From the NCBI GenBank assembly GCA_035236585.1, contig CP141132.1, positions 54,191,880 through 54,255,879 of the forward strand: a stretch of DNA of 64,000 nucleotides, written 5' to 3'. Below are positions 23,753-35,309 of the stretch, piece after piece (within the stretch, counting starts at the first letter, position 1; each line of letters opens with the position of its first letter). Under the pieces are notes generated by a model that saw only the letters and a program-made list of their open reading frames with translations, was not told the DNA's origin and searched no databases. The stretch is from Warburgia ugandensis. Taxonomy: Eukaryota > Streptophyta > Magnoliopsida > Canellales > Canellaceae. A program made the position numbers and the translations under genes.

Positions 23753-26700
23753 CCAGGTTTTATCCTTTCACAACAAATTCAAAGATGTCCAAGGGTCATA
23801 GACAATAAAGAAAATCAAGGATAAGTAGTATAAATAGGAGTAGTAGAGATAACTACTTCTATTTAAGGATTATAATATTAATGACTCAAGACATTTCACC
23901 ATAAACACATAGGTGAAAAAGGAGATAGTCCTAGCAAATACTTAGATATTGGATTGCTTGAATCCTATCAAAATTATAGGAAATAAGAATTATTGTGCAG
24001 TGATGCAAAGATGAAATCTCATATAAGGATTATTGTAAGGTGCAAATATATGGATGATGAGAATGAATGAATGAAGATGATTAAAGGACTTGTTAGAAGA
24101 TAGAGTTGATCTGCAATAAAGTAATCTCATCAAGAGTATCAAGGGATATGAGATGAATATGATAAGGGATTTAAAAGACAGACTTTGAGATGATTTTGAT
24201 AATAATAAGAGCGATGAGAATGCAAGATGATACTAGGGGATAACAGTGACTCATACTAGATCACAAAGGTATAGCTCAATACCTTAATTGGAGTCTTATG
24301 AAGAGTGAAATGCTATTGAATAATAACCACTTGAGTATTATGGAGCAAATCAAGTAACATATTATGAGATTAAGAGAAACATAACACGAATATGATAGGG
24401 AAATGAATTCGACCAAGCTATCAAAAGATTTTTGACGATAATATTGGAGATCATAAATCTATAGATTGATCCTAACATGAAGTGTAGCAGGACCAAAATG
24501 TCAATGCCATTATTAAGACATTGTATGAATTTTATTAAGGCTATAGGCAATTGAGGATTTCAATAATCTTAAGACAGTTTAGAATTTCTGAGAAGTATTC
24601 AGTTTATCATATATGAATAGATGAAGTATCAAATATATGCAACAACGCATAAGGAGACATTGATCCAGGTAAACCAAATGAGGATATTAAAGAAAAGAGA
24701 GAAAGAGATAGAGATGTAACTATAAGTATTCAATGAATATTGAATAATCAAAAGAAGAAGATCATGACTCTATGAAGATACATACAATTCTAATCCTATA
24801 TGAGGGAAGATCAAACAAATGCAAAGGAATGATGATAGATGAGTTGGTGATCTTATTGCAAAAGATTATAAAAGAGAGAAAGCATATGGGGATTAAGATT
24901 TTGAGTAGAGTATCGAATTTCAGGAGATTATGCGACAAGAAAGTTTCGAAAAGGAATGGTGACCAACTAGAAAATAAAATTCTACAAATGGTTTGATATC
25001 AAAAAGATTCTTATCAAGATCCATTAGTTTATGGGAGAGACCAATGGATATAATCCATAAAAAGGAAAATTTTGGTGATATCTCACCTTGCCACTACATG
25101 AGTAAATAAAAAGGAATTAGGCCAGGATAGTAACTTGTTCATCTATCTATCATCAGCAAGAAGGGTACCATCAAGGATCAAATGAAGGTCTTGCTATCAT
25201 CAATTGGAAGACCAAATATCTTAAGGCCATCATTAAGTGTTGTCAACTAAATAGAGGCATCCCACCCTAATTAATCAGGTATGTTAATATCTATGAGTTA
25301 GTAGTTGAAGTTATATACTGAGAAGGGTGTTATAAGTCTTTAGACTTGAGTACTTGATAGGCTAAGTCATTTAAGGGTATAAGGCCAGTTGATTAGGCCA
25401 CATCATGAAGAGCTACAAGTACAGTAAATATGGTAACAACTGAGATAGGAGCAAAAAAAAAGTGATCTAAACCAATATGAAAGGTTTTTCAAACCTTAGT
25501 GGCTACCATGACAAGGTGAAGAAGTTACTACTGACTTGGATTGAAAAGAAAGGTAAGTACTGATCAATTTGAAGACCCCTGAGTTTATGACAAAGAAATA
25601 TCTGGAAAGGGATCAACAGGTAATCAAATAAAGTCTTTCTATGTCTAAGGAAATGTTTATGCTTATCTAAGTCTTGTTGAACTTGTTGAGTTAACAACTT
25701 CAGTACAATTTGATATAATTGCTATTGGAGACGAATTATTGCTATTATAAGCTAAGCATGAGAAGGCACTTAAAAGATAAAATAAGGAGGCACTTGAAAA
25801 ATAAAATTTGAGGAATTGAGAAAATCACTACTTATGAGGATCCCTCCTGACAATACAGACTACATGGTGACGATAAAGCCTTGATAAAAGATTGAACAAT
25901 ATATTGACATGGGGATAAGGTGAGATGGCTAGCACACTATAAGGAAAGATTGGATGTTACATTGCCTTTTTGATAAATAGTTAGTCGTTATGAGCATATA
26001 CCAAGTACGAAAAATCAATTAAAGGAATTTCTTAAGGACTAACCCTACTGGATTGAGTATAGAACTTTTGAACTAGAAGGTAACGAAGAAAATCATCAAG
26101 CAAAGAAAGGACAAAGAGGATGATGACAAAGAATTCAACCATGACCTAGTAAGGGTATACAGTGATGAATAAGAGACTATTTGCTTTGCATAAATAGGAA
26201 CATTATTAACACTCCTAATAACAAGTTGATGTGAATAGTGAGATAGGCCTCTAGAAGAGAACAATGGACCATGATATATTTGACATAAGTATGCATAAAC
26301 TCTTCAAGAAGAAAAAGCATTTGATGACTTTAGCATCTATGAAACTTGATGAACAGTTTGAATGTCCTAATCGTAATATGAGGTAGTATTAGAAGATGGT
26401 ACTAATTGGCTTTCATGATTTCATTTTGAATATAACCTTGAGTCACGTATGGAAAACAATGGACAGTTGAAATTCGAAGTTAATCAAGGGTTTCGCTATA
26501 GAACACATGATACCATATCAGTTATTGAAGTATCTTGGAGACAAGGGTAAGAAGCAAAGTTAGACACAATAGAAAGAAGGTAACTTTTTGGACTTGTGGA
26601 TAATGAAAGAGACCACTAGATGAAAAGGATTATCCTATGATATTCAAAATAGGAGAAATAAGATAATATGATCTTGAAAGAAGTATATGCATGAGCAAAG

Positions 26701-27011
26701 AAGCATGATCTTACGAGGAGACTATCTTATACATGATAAGATAAGTATAGGGATCTAAGGAATTCAAGATAGATGAAGTACCGCTAGAAAACGGTATTGA
26801 TAAATCGACACGTACGAGAGTATGGCGCTGCATCAGAGTACGCAGTGAAAACATGCCCTTATGGGTGAGGCCTGATAGGAGGAACAATGGAAATAATAAA
26901 TTGAGGATGAACCTAGAATTGATTCCTAGAGGGGAATGCAGTCACCAAGAAATCATCTAAGAGACAAATACCTAGAAAATAATAAGTTATGGAATTTCGA
27001 GGACAAAATTC

Positions 27012-27022
27012 TTTTAAGGGGG
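27012..27022 (+). other. polypurine tract of LARD-like element
   Basis: TTTTAAGGGGG shortly before the 3' LTR start at 27029. Confidence 0.75.
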
Positions 27023-27028
27023 TAATAA

Positions 27029-28791
27029 TGTAATGACTCCAATTTTTAGCTGGTATTAGAGGCAAAATAAGCTAACTTGAGATGACATGAGATAAGACCT
27101 TGAGTGAGATTATTTAAGCTGGATAAAGATGACTTAAATCCAGTATGAGATAAAACGGATGTGACTAAAAGGATCACTTAAGTTAGAGTAACATGAGTTG
27201 AAAGAGATAGTTGAGATGACATGATATAAAAGTAAAATACAAGGTGTTGTTGAGTTGAATAAATGATTCTCTTTACTGAGGCTAGGGATGAGATGAGATT
27301 GCTTGAGATAGAGGTGATATGCTGTAATAACCCCAATTTTTGTAATATTAAAAGCCCATAAAAAGTTCAGTTTTAAAGAAAAGGGAATTTTGGCCATTTC
27401 ACTAGTTGCCTTGACTAAACCCAGGAATTTGGTACTAAAAGTGGTTCCATTAGATGCGTCTCGGAAAAAGGAATCCAACGAGACCAAAATCACCCAAAAC
27501 GGAGTTAAAATGAGCAAGATATGACCCTTTGAAGTTCAGGGGCAAAATTGTAAATTTTACAAAAACGACTTAACCTGAAAAACATAGGTGCCCGTTTTGA
27601 TACGGGCACCCCGTCGTCTTCAACCTCCTAGAGGTTTTTAGAATGGCGGTGTTTCAAGAAGAAACCACCGCCATTCCATAGGATTCCCCGCCGTCATTCA
27701 AAGGCGGTTAGAACCCCTCCAGAACCCTCTTTAAAATCCCTATAAATAGAGCTCTTGGGTGCCTCTAATGGCAGCCCAAAACCTTGGAGAAAACCCATCG
27801 TGGAGCAGTGACCAAGAGGGGAAAATGTGGAGAGAAAACCAGCCATGAAGCAAGTACGCTCAAAAACTCCCCAAACCCATCTCACCCATAGTCCTAGGCT
27901 TAGTTTCCCTAGGTTTTTGCATGAAAAACCATGGAGAATAGGCCTCTAGGGAGCCACCAAGGACCCTAGGACGTCCCCAGGGCCGCACTGGTTCCTCAGG
28001 GATGAACCAGGGCATCCCAAGGACGCCCCGGTCCCCCAACGATGGAGACGGCCCACTCCAGACGAGACGCGTCGAACGCGTCTGAGAAGAAAACCAGCTA
28101 AAGAGGAAGACGGCTGAGAAAGTCTCGAGCGTCTGTAGACGCGCCCGCTGAGGCGCACGCCGCAGACGCGCAGTGCACTAGCGAAGCGTCATTTTTTGGT
28201 TGTTTTGGAAGCCAGGGTGCATGACGCTGACGCGCAGTGCCCTAGCATTCCGATTTTTTGTCTTTAAAGCCTCTATGTACATAGGACACTAAAACGCTTA
28301 TAACTTGAGATCTAGAGCTCCGATTGAGGCGCCGCAAAAGGAGTTGTGTCCGTATCGGCGACGCGGACACATCCAAACTATAAAATCTTTGATCATGGCC
28401 CAATCAAAGGTAGACATGACCCCTAGAATAGGATGGTGGCGCGTGGCCACTAGAACTTTGGAAAACTGAGGATACCAAGGCCCAATTAGGACCTTAGGAC
28501 ACCTATAGGCATAGGGATGGACCCCTAATGCCTAAGTAATAAGACCCAACTGCTCTAAACCCATAAAAGATAGGCTAAACTAACCTTGAGTCCCCAAACC
28601 ATGTTCAGGAACGTACGAGGACAAGAGGGTTAACGCGACCTAGCCAGGTAGGTGCTCTATCACTAGTAGATTCTTTTGAAAGAACTATTGTTATTTTAAC
28701 ATATGTTTTAGATATATGACTTGATCTGCATGAGATTTGCATGAATTAGACCTTGCATTTAAAAATGCATGAGAAAACCCGGGTCGTCACA
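27029..28791 (+). mobile_element. 3' LTR of LARD-like element with 1,257-bp deletion
   Basis: Matches the 5' LTR from TGTAATGACTCC to GGGTCGTCACA but lacks the sequence corresponding to 22439-23695. The junction falls on AATTA, present at both ends of the missing segment in the 5' LTR. TATA box at 27740-27749. Length 1,763 bp against 3,022 bp. Confidence 0.9.
27740..27749 (+). promoter_or_regulatory. TATA box of LARD 3' LTR
   Basis: CTATAAATAG, same context as in the 5' LTR. It could drive read-out into flanking DNA. Confidence 0.6.
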
Positions 28792-28796
28792 TCACG
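28792..28796. repeat. target-site duplication, right (TCACG)
   Basis: Matches 20712-20716 exactly. Confidence 0.85.
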
Positions 28797-29677
28797 CGTC
28801 ACAGTTCCCGGGACATGTGCGTGTCTCGGTTGAACCGAGACCACGTACGCATGCCCGAGTGGCACTCTATAGCACATCCTAGACGGCGTTGTGCGGACGC
28901 GTCTTCACCGCAGGCGCGATGCGTCTCGGCCCCCAAGACGCCCTGTGCGTCCTGGTCGAGTCGAGAACCCGCCCACACACGGCCCGCTATGGTCACCCCA
29001 AGGAACGCGTCACAGGCACGCATCATGCCCATGCGTCCTTGGGACGTATCGCCTTCGATGGGCTATCAACCCATCTGGTTTATTCCTCAAAATTTTGGCA
29101 ATTTCTAGCCAAAAAACCTACCAAATCCAGTTGAGATCTAGGGGTAAAAGGGTGAGGAAAGAGAAAGGAGTAGAGTGGGGAGGAGAATTGTACCTAGGGA
29201 GCCCTTGATACTACCATATTAAGGTCTTGAATGTGGCTACAAACCCTTGCTGCCTAATCTGTACAGGTATGGCGATGATGTGCACCGCCTGGCCTGAGGA
29301 AGAAGACAACACAGGTGGGGGTGTCATTATCAAAACAATCCCCTATGTTTTCAGGCCATTTAGATTTTAAACATAATTTACAAAATTACCCTCCATGTTC
29401 AAAAGCTCATAACTTGGTCATATGAGCTCCGTTTTCAGTGTTCTTTGAGGCATTGGATTCCATTTCAACTGTAGAATTAATTATACTCATTTTTCTCACA
29501 ATTTCCTTTATTTCATATTTTAATTAAAATTCAACATCTAACCATCTATTAATATCATTAAACATATATTAATTTTCTAAATAAACAATTTATAACTGAT
29601 TGGAAAATGGTAAACATCATGATTGATCATGGTTGTAAAAGTGATATAATAATATTGAAAATTTTGAGTCATTACAC
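28797..29677 (-). mobile_element. outer element 5' LTR, segment 3 of 3
   Basis: Continues the outer LTR after the nested LARD. On the minus strand the LTR starts TGTAATGACTCAAAATTTTC at 29677. It holds the CpG-rich stretch (28797-29060) found at the same relative place in the other LTRs. The three segments sum to about 2.7 kb, a normal length for this family. The small ORFs of the CpG-rich part are chance frames. Confidence 0.7.
28823..28841. repeat. perfect 9-bp palindrome in CpG-rich LTR stretch
   Basis: GTCTCGGTT-G-AACCGAGAC, perfect arms around one base. Confidence 0.8.
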
Positions 29678-31604
29678 ATTAGGATAGGAATTTAAATAGA
29701 AGATTGTATCTACGTTTCAAGGTAAGAAACTCTTCTATGAGTTGCAAGCATCCTTTTAATTACTATAGAATCCTTTCTATGGTCCCTAGAGCAGGGTGAA
29801 TTCGACCTTAAATGAAAATTTGTCTTTGAACTTAATTGAGATCAAATGTGTAACTTCTACAATAAAATGAAAGACAATCTTGAGTGCAGGAAGTAAAATG
29901 AAGAGCAAAGACACATAAGAACACAAAAATTTATAAAAGTTTGGCTAGCCTATCCATGATTCTTACCTCCTCTCTCCCGAGGATATCTCCTCCTTGGGTC
30001 CTCCATTAATTACAATGAGAATTTACACCCCCTATTTGAATCCGTGTTGAAAACTCAAGATTGAGCTCTCATTATACCCAACCTTCGTATAATTGAAACA
30101 ACACTGATTCTTCAAATCCAAAACAAGGAAGTAACATATTCCTTAGAAGAGAACACCTCTCTTGAACAAAATGAGGAAGTAACTCGTTCCTTACAAAGAG
30201 AACACCTATCTTAAACAACTTGATAACTCAAGTTAAGAACAAAAACGAAAGACTTGTACAAAGATAAGCTCAAATATAATGATAATACTAGAGACATTTT
30301 ATACTAATATGAAACTGAATTTCTCTGACAACATGTGGAGGACAAATCAACAATTTGATTATTGATCTTTGAGCATGATGGCATTGTTTATAGTCCTCTA
30401 TATAGATCTGCAATAAAGCACACACTCTCTTTTTATTTCTAAATGAATAACTAGAAAATTTTTCTTAATATTTCTTGAATTTCTTATTATTCTTCTTTGA
30501 ATTGGCTTCATATTTATAGTTGAGCATCATATATAGATTGTAGGTCATACTCAAATGTTCCTCCAATGTTCTTCAATGTTAAGAGGCCAGTAGGAATGGC
30601 TTCATTAACTTTAGAATCAAATCTAATAGTTGAGTAGCTTTTGTTGACTTTTATAAAAAAATATATATTTAAAAACTATAAATCTCACACTCCATGAGTC
30701 TATTTGATGATCTAATTCGCTCATATTTAATATCAATGATTCTAGTTTATACCTTAAAATTTTCAGCTGAAACCAACAACAGATAATAGAGATCAAAGAG
30801 TTTGTATCATCAAACATTACTACAAAAAATTGTTAAACTTTTGAAATAAATTATTAAAAAATGAAATAGGTACGGTCCAAAACTTAATTGATGATCAGCT
30901 ATGTTATTTTTGAATATAAATAAAAATTTATTTTACTTAAAAGTTTTCAGCTTCATTAGACAAGAAATGAGAGAGATCAAATAAGGAAATGTTTCACATC
31001 GTCTATCAGTGATAGACTGTCCACTTGTTGATGGGCAAGCCATGTGTCGACTGACATAGTCATATATAAATTAACAAACAACTAGCAAAAGAACATGTTA
31101 TGAAAGTGTTTATATCCTATGTTTATTGGCAGGCACTATATACGTTGATGGATATAAACATATGTACACCGACGGACGAGTCATTCATCGACGATCGTCA
31201 TTGTATGGCTGAAATTGTCTGTCCTCAAACAATCACAAGTTTGTCATCCAATATCTGATTTTAGCGATTTTTTGTGTTGGAGAGATATTTCAATTTTAAT
31301 AATAATTATTGTTTCAAATCTATAAGAGAATGATTTTAAGATATGATATTCTTTAAATTTTCAAACCAAGGACTAGACACTTCTTGAATGTCAAAATCCT
31401 CCATCAAATAATCATAACTTTGTCATTTGATGTCAGATTTGAATGATCTTTGGTGCATTGAAAAGCTACTTTAGTGCTCTATTAAACTACCATTTCTAAT
31501 CTTCAAGATAATATCTTTAAATTCTTTGAGGATAAATTCTTAAAATCATTTTGAATGCTTCAGAACACATGAGATCTCTCAAGACATAGCATGCGGTGAT
31601 CCTA
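29678..31604. other. intergenic AT-rich sequence
   Basis: No gene recognised. The part around 29780-30130 has the look of a decayed retroelement end (an AGGGTGAATTCGACC-like segment, TTTATAAAAGTTTGGCTAGCC and a CTCCCGAGGATATCTCCTCC stretch), but no pair of repeats was found to classify it. Confidence 0.35.
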
Positions 31605-31626
31605 TAACTCTACATACTCATGTAAA

Positions 31627-31812
31627 AAAAAAAGGGCAGCCCTGGTGCACGAAGCTCCCGCCTATGCGGGGTCCGGGGAAGGGGCGGGCCACAATGGCCT
31701 AAAGTAGACAGCCTTACCTTGTATTTTTACAAGAGGCTGATTCCACGCCTTGAACCCGTGACCTCAAGGTCACGTGACGACAACTTTTACCGTTGCGCCA
31801 AGGCTCCCCTTT
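31627..31812 (-). mobile_element. tRNA-derived SINE (Au-like), copy 1
   Basis: On the minus strand: GGGGAGCCTTGGCGCAACGG, a pol III box-B-like GGTTCAAGGCG segment, the SINE body with GCCTCTTG and AAGGCTG, then GGGCTGCCC and a T-rich tail. It is flanked by a 22-bp identical target-site duplication (31605-31626 and 31813-31834). It closely resembles the Au SINE family known across flowering plants. Confidence 0.9.
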
Positions 31813-31834
31813 TAACTCTACATACTCATGTAAA

Positions 31835-32263
31835 TATGTTAAATTATAGCAAAAAGGTTATTATCATCAAAATAAAAAAGAAATTGACTCAACACTTTTC
31901 AATCTAGAATTTTGTTCAAATAAACTCTCCACATTTGATCTTCTTCTACTTCAAACATTTATAGAACTAAGGATTAAGGTTGCTTTGCCCACTTTGAACA
32001 TATGCAACTATATTTGCACCTCAATTACCACAAAATCTCTTTATAAACCATAAAGAGATGAAGAGGCCATAGCTGAGGGAAGAAAGACAAATAGGGAAAC
32101 TAGAGTTTGATGAGATTTCTAGCAAAAATGCAAAGAATAATGGGGAAAATGGATTTCAAAAAAATGGCACTTTAGGGTAAAAAGTGAAACTCTGCCAATG
32201 CTGGTCCCAAGTCTGGATGAAAAAGGAGGAGGGTCTTGCGTCAAGTGCCAGCCGGCAAGGGGG
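31835..32263. other. intergenic sequence, nothing recognised
   Basis: AT-rich, no gene or known element seen. Confidence 0.4.
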
Positions 32264-32355
32264 AAGTTGAAGATGATTCTGTTATTTCTTTCTTACAAAT
32301 GAATATGCATTTGTAAATTAGTTTGTGAGGAAGAAATGAAAATCATCTCTAGCTT
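32264..32355. repeat. hairpin repeat, unit 1
   Basis: Inverted repeat: AGATGATT..ATTTCTTTCTTACAAA pairs with TTTGTGAGGAAGAAAT..AATCATCT. A second palindrome sits at its centre (ACAAATGAATATGCATTTGT). It is repeated 138 bp further on, together with flanking CTTGCGTCA and CGGCAAGGG. It may be a small MITE-like element. Confidence 0.7.
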
Positions 32356-32401
32356 CTTAAAATACGGCCACCCTTGCGTCAGGTTGCCAATCGGCAAGGG
32401 T

Positions 32402-32498
32402 TTAGCTGAAGATAATTTTTGTTATTTCTTTTATCCTTACAAATGAATATGCATTTGTATATTAGTTTGTAAGGAAGAAATGAAAATCATCTTTAGCT
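32402..32498. repeat. hairpin repeat, unit 2
   Basis: Second copy of the hairpin with better-matched ends (AGCTGAAGAT versus ATCTTTAGCT) and the same central palindrome. The two copies are diverged and form a tandem pair of 138-bp period. Confidence 0.7.
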
Positions 32499-33289
32499 TT
32501 TTAAAACTACGGCAACCCAAACATGACATGATAGGGTAAAAGGTGACACTCTAGTAAATAACTATTGAGTAAATTTAAATTTTTATTGTTCCTTCATAAA
32601 ATGGCATGGTAAGGCCCAAAACTAAATTCTATGGACAAAAACTAGATGGAAAAGCCTAGCAGTTAAAAGGGTGTAATTGTTAATTTAGACAGTTAGGAAT
32701 CAAAAGTTATAAGTAGGTTGTTTAAGGGAGATCTATAAATTTTTCACTAAAATTATTAACATGTTAATTAAGTTTGAGGTCACTCGATTTAGATCAAGTT
32801 TGCTCAATCTTGGTTTAATTAGAGCTAGTTAATGTAGTTAGAAGTTGAGTCTAAAGTCTTGTTTTAACCCGATCTAGCCCGAGCTTACCTAACTTGAGCT
32901 AGCCAAAATTTACAAGATGTTAGGATGAGCTAGGGTGAATTTACTTAAACTAGGATAATTTTGATCTTATTGGACTAGAATTTTTTAAATTAAAATATTA
33001 ATATAATCTACATTTACTCAACTCTTGTGAAACCTACATGCACTTAAAGTAATAACCTCCAATCAGAAGATGTTTGCGGGTTCATATTATATGCTATGAC
33101 AGATGTTTGTAGGCCCTCCATGCATAGAATGAAGAATAGTAGTGGGCCCTTGTGGCATATTATCAAGCTTATTTAGTGGTGCTCCTTACTTATAATGGAA
33201 ACTATTCTTGGGCTTGGCCTTCCATGCATACTATGAAGCCTTTTTTTGCCCCATGCATAGCTTTATTTTGAAAAAGAGTATAGATAGCT

Positions 33290-33920
33290 TTTAGTGTCAA
33301 CCATGTAAATAGCTTTTTTATTTGAACATATATGTGGTTAACTTATAGGTTTTGACACATGAATAGCTTCTCATTTGAAAATAAGTGTTGGTAGCTTCTT
33401 AGGCTTACCATGTGAATAGTTTGCTATTTGCATATATATGTGCATAGCTTTTAAAGCCTACCATGTGCTTTTATTTGTAAATAGATGTTGATAGCTTCTA
33501 GGGCCCACTGTGTAAATAACTTCTTATTTTAATTAGTTGTGGGATTGTAGGTAACTTCTAGTGCCCACAATGTAAATAGTTTCTTACTTCAAAGTATGTA
33601 TGAAAATAAAAAGCCTTAAGGCTTACCATTTAAAGAACTATTTATTTGCAATTGGTGGAGTGGAGTTAGCTTTTATGGCTTAATGCATAACAAACTTCTT
33701 ATTTGAAAATTTGTGTGAAAATATATAGCTTCTAAGACCCACCATATAAATAAATTCAATGCTTTTAAGGCCCACCATGTAAATATCTTCTTATTTGAAA
33801 ATTGAAGTGGATAATTTCTAGGGCACACCATTTAGATGTCTTCTTATTTGAAAAAGTAAGTAGATAGTTTCTAGGACTCATCATATAAATAGCTTTTTCC
33901 TTGAAAATAAGTCGATATAA
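33290..33920. repeat. degenerate minisatellite, about 12 units of 50-65 bp
   Basis: Recurring pattern 'CACCATGTAAATAGCTTCTTATTTGAAAA...GTGTGGATAGCTTCTAGGGC', with matches near 33300, 33354, 33406, 33459, 33507, 33563, 33625, 33740, 33772, 33825 and 33880. Units are strongly diverged and vary in length. It is too irregular and too poorly conserved for a CRISPR, and the host is a plant. Confidence 0.75.
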
Positions 33921-35123
33921 ATTTTTATTTTTTTGAAAATGGGTGTGGACATCAGTTTCAGATGCCCAATGCCTATTTTCCTAAACTCTTGCAAAATCAA
34001 GTGAAGAAAAATCCCCCCTTATTTTTCTCCAAACTAAGGATAGCCTTCAATATACACTAGCAATAGACTAAAACTTGAAAATTAGTCTATAGCTCAGCCC
34101 AACTCGAGATGGAATACACTAAAACTGAGCTAGGCTGAGTTTTGCTCTTACTAGCTCAGGTATGACTAGGCTAATAATTGATACACTTAGCTGCAGTATA
34201 ACTAACAAAGATGTAGCCAAATGATTGAAAAAACGGTCGAACTCATCTCAAATTGGCCTAATTCAGGTGAAATCAAGATTGGCTAATACCACATAACACA
34301 TGAAACGTGTTAGGTGAAAATGTGCTATTTTGATCACATGGGGGCACGCGTGTTCCCACAACGTTTCTCGTAATGTTTTCCTTCAATCTTTTGTTCTATT
34401 GTTGTTTCAGTGATCATAAGTGAGGATAATCCACAAAGGAGAGAGATATCACTTCAAAGCCTACCAAAACAACCAAGGTATATATTTTTTGCTACCTTTA
34501 CAAGAAAAACAGAATTGAGCACGAAAATGAATGTCTAGTCAAAATACAAACTCCCAAGCGTGTGACATGATTACAGCAAATATAAGTTTGCGTATACAGT
34601 AGCGCACGAGAACAGCAATTGGCCTTTGAACTTCTACAGTGCATATCAAGAAAGATTAGTGTGATGTTCAGTAGGTCAAGTTTGATTTGTCCAACGGAGG
34701 ATAACTCGTCACCTTCTCATACGACTAAATATGTAAGTCCCAAATAGGACTCGTCTGCAGCTGCATAAAGCACTAAACAATTAATGGCATTTGGTGAGTA
34801 CAGTTCTAATCTTCGCATTGAACTTGACACTATTGATAGATAAACAAGATGCCAATTTCAAATTACAAGTCAAAATTGGAGCACCTGTTAGTAGCACTTC
34901 ATACAACATAGGCCGCATGGCATCAAACGATTTCAGTGCCCGCAATCAGATTTCTACAGAAAAGCAACACGGCAGTTGGATAAGCGATTCAAGTATCTAG
35001 AACAAGATCTCTACAAGAGGGCATCACGGCAGCTGGATTGCCCGAAGAAAGTTGATAGAGCTCAAGCAGTTTTAGTGAATATTATACCCTGATCAAATTA
35101 AAGGGTATTTTGGCAGTTATCAT
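33921..35123. other. intergenic and presumed 3' UTR of the minus-strand gene
   Basis: No coding region. The part next to the stop codon at 35124 (roughly 34600-35123) should include the 3' UTR of the WDR43-like gene. No clear AATAAA signal in a decisive position was identified. Confidence 0.35.
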
Positions 35124-35309
35124 TCAATCACTCATGTTATCTACTCCTTCAGAATCATCAAAGGCGTCACAAGTATTTATTTCTTTGTTCTCTTCGTCAG
35201 TTTCCATTGTGTCCCCTGATTCTTTTTCTCCCGGTTCCTCGTCACTGTCAATGTCCTCGAAGATAAAAGGTGAAAGCAAGCTGTGCTCATCAGCCTTATC
35301 ATCAGATAT
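35124..35309 (-). CDS. WDR43: WDR43-like terminal exon: acidic tail and stop
   Basis: 186 bp including TGA. Acceptor TTGTTTGACAG after an 83-bp intron. Encodes the acidic C-terminus (FEDIDSDEEPGEKESGDTME and so on, ending GVDNMSD), typical of this family. Confidence 0.92.
   Translation of the reverse strand: MSDDKADEHSLLSPFIFEDIDSDEEPGEKESGDTMETDEENKEINTCDAFDDSEGVDNMSD

Larger units (their letters stand above)
23739..27028 (+). mobile_element. non-coding internal region of LARD-like element
   Basis: 3,290 bp, AT-rich and purine-rich on the plus strand. No open frame exceeds about 75 codons and no retroviral motif is visible. The last 30 bp (GGACAAAATTCTTTTAAGGG and on) are the family's usual end before the 3' LTR. 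It may be a very decayed gag-pol or a long-standing non-coding cargo. Co-linearity with 8046-9398 favours the latter. Confidence 0.7.
20717..28791 (+). mobile_element. LARD-like LTR retrotransposon without coding capacity
   Basis: Complete 8,075-bp plus-strand element: 5' LTR 20717-23738, PBS 23741-23752, internal 23739-27028, polypurine tract near 27012-27022, 3' LTR 27029-28791, flanked by TCACG. The internal 3.29 kb has stops in all frames, and I can recognise no gag, protease, RT or integrase motif. Its internal sequence also occurs in the outer element at 8046-9398. Repeated mobilisation of a non-coding internal domain fits large retrotransposon derivatives (LARDs) that depend on a related autonomous element. 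Confidence 0.85.

Noticed and set aside
28797..29210. GC-rich overlapping ORFs of about 80-105 codons on both strands
   Set aside because: All lie in the CpG-rich part of the outer LTR. High GC removes stop codons by chance, and no protein family is visible.
31740..31812. tRNA-like sequence on the minus strand (also in the other SINEs)
   Set aside because: It is the tRNA-derived head of a SINE. It lacks a full cloverleaf and is followed by the SINE body, so it is not a functional tRNA gene.
33290..33920. Regularly spaced repeat that might be taken for a CRISPR-like array
   Set aside because: The units are degenerate, the whole unit is repeated rather than repeat plus unique spacers, and the genome is a plant's.
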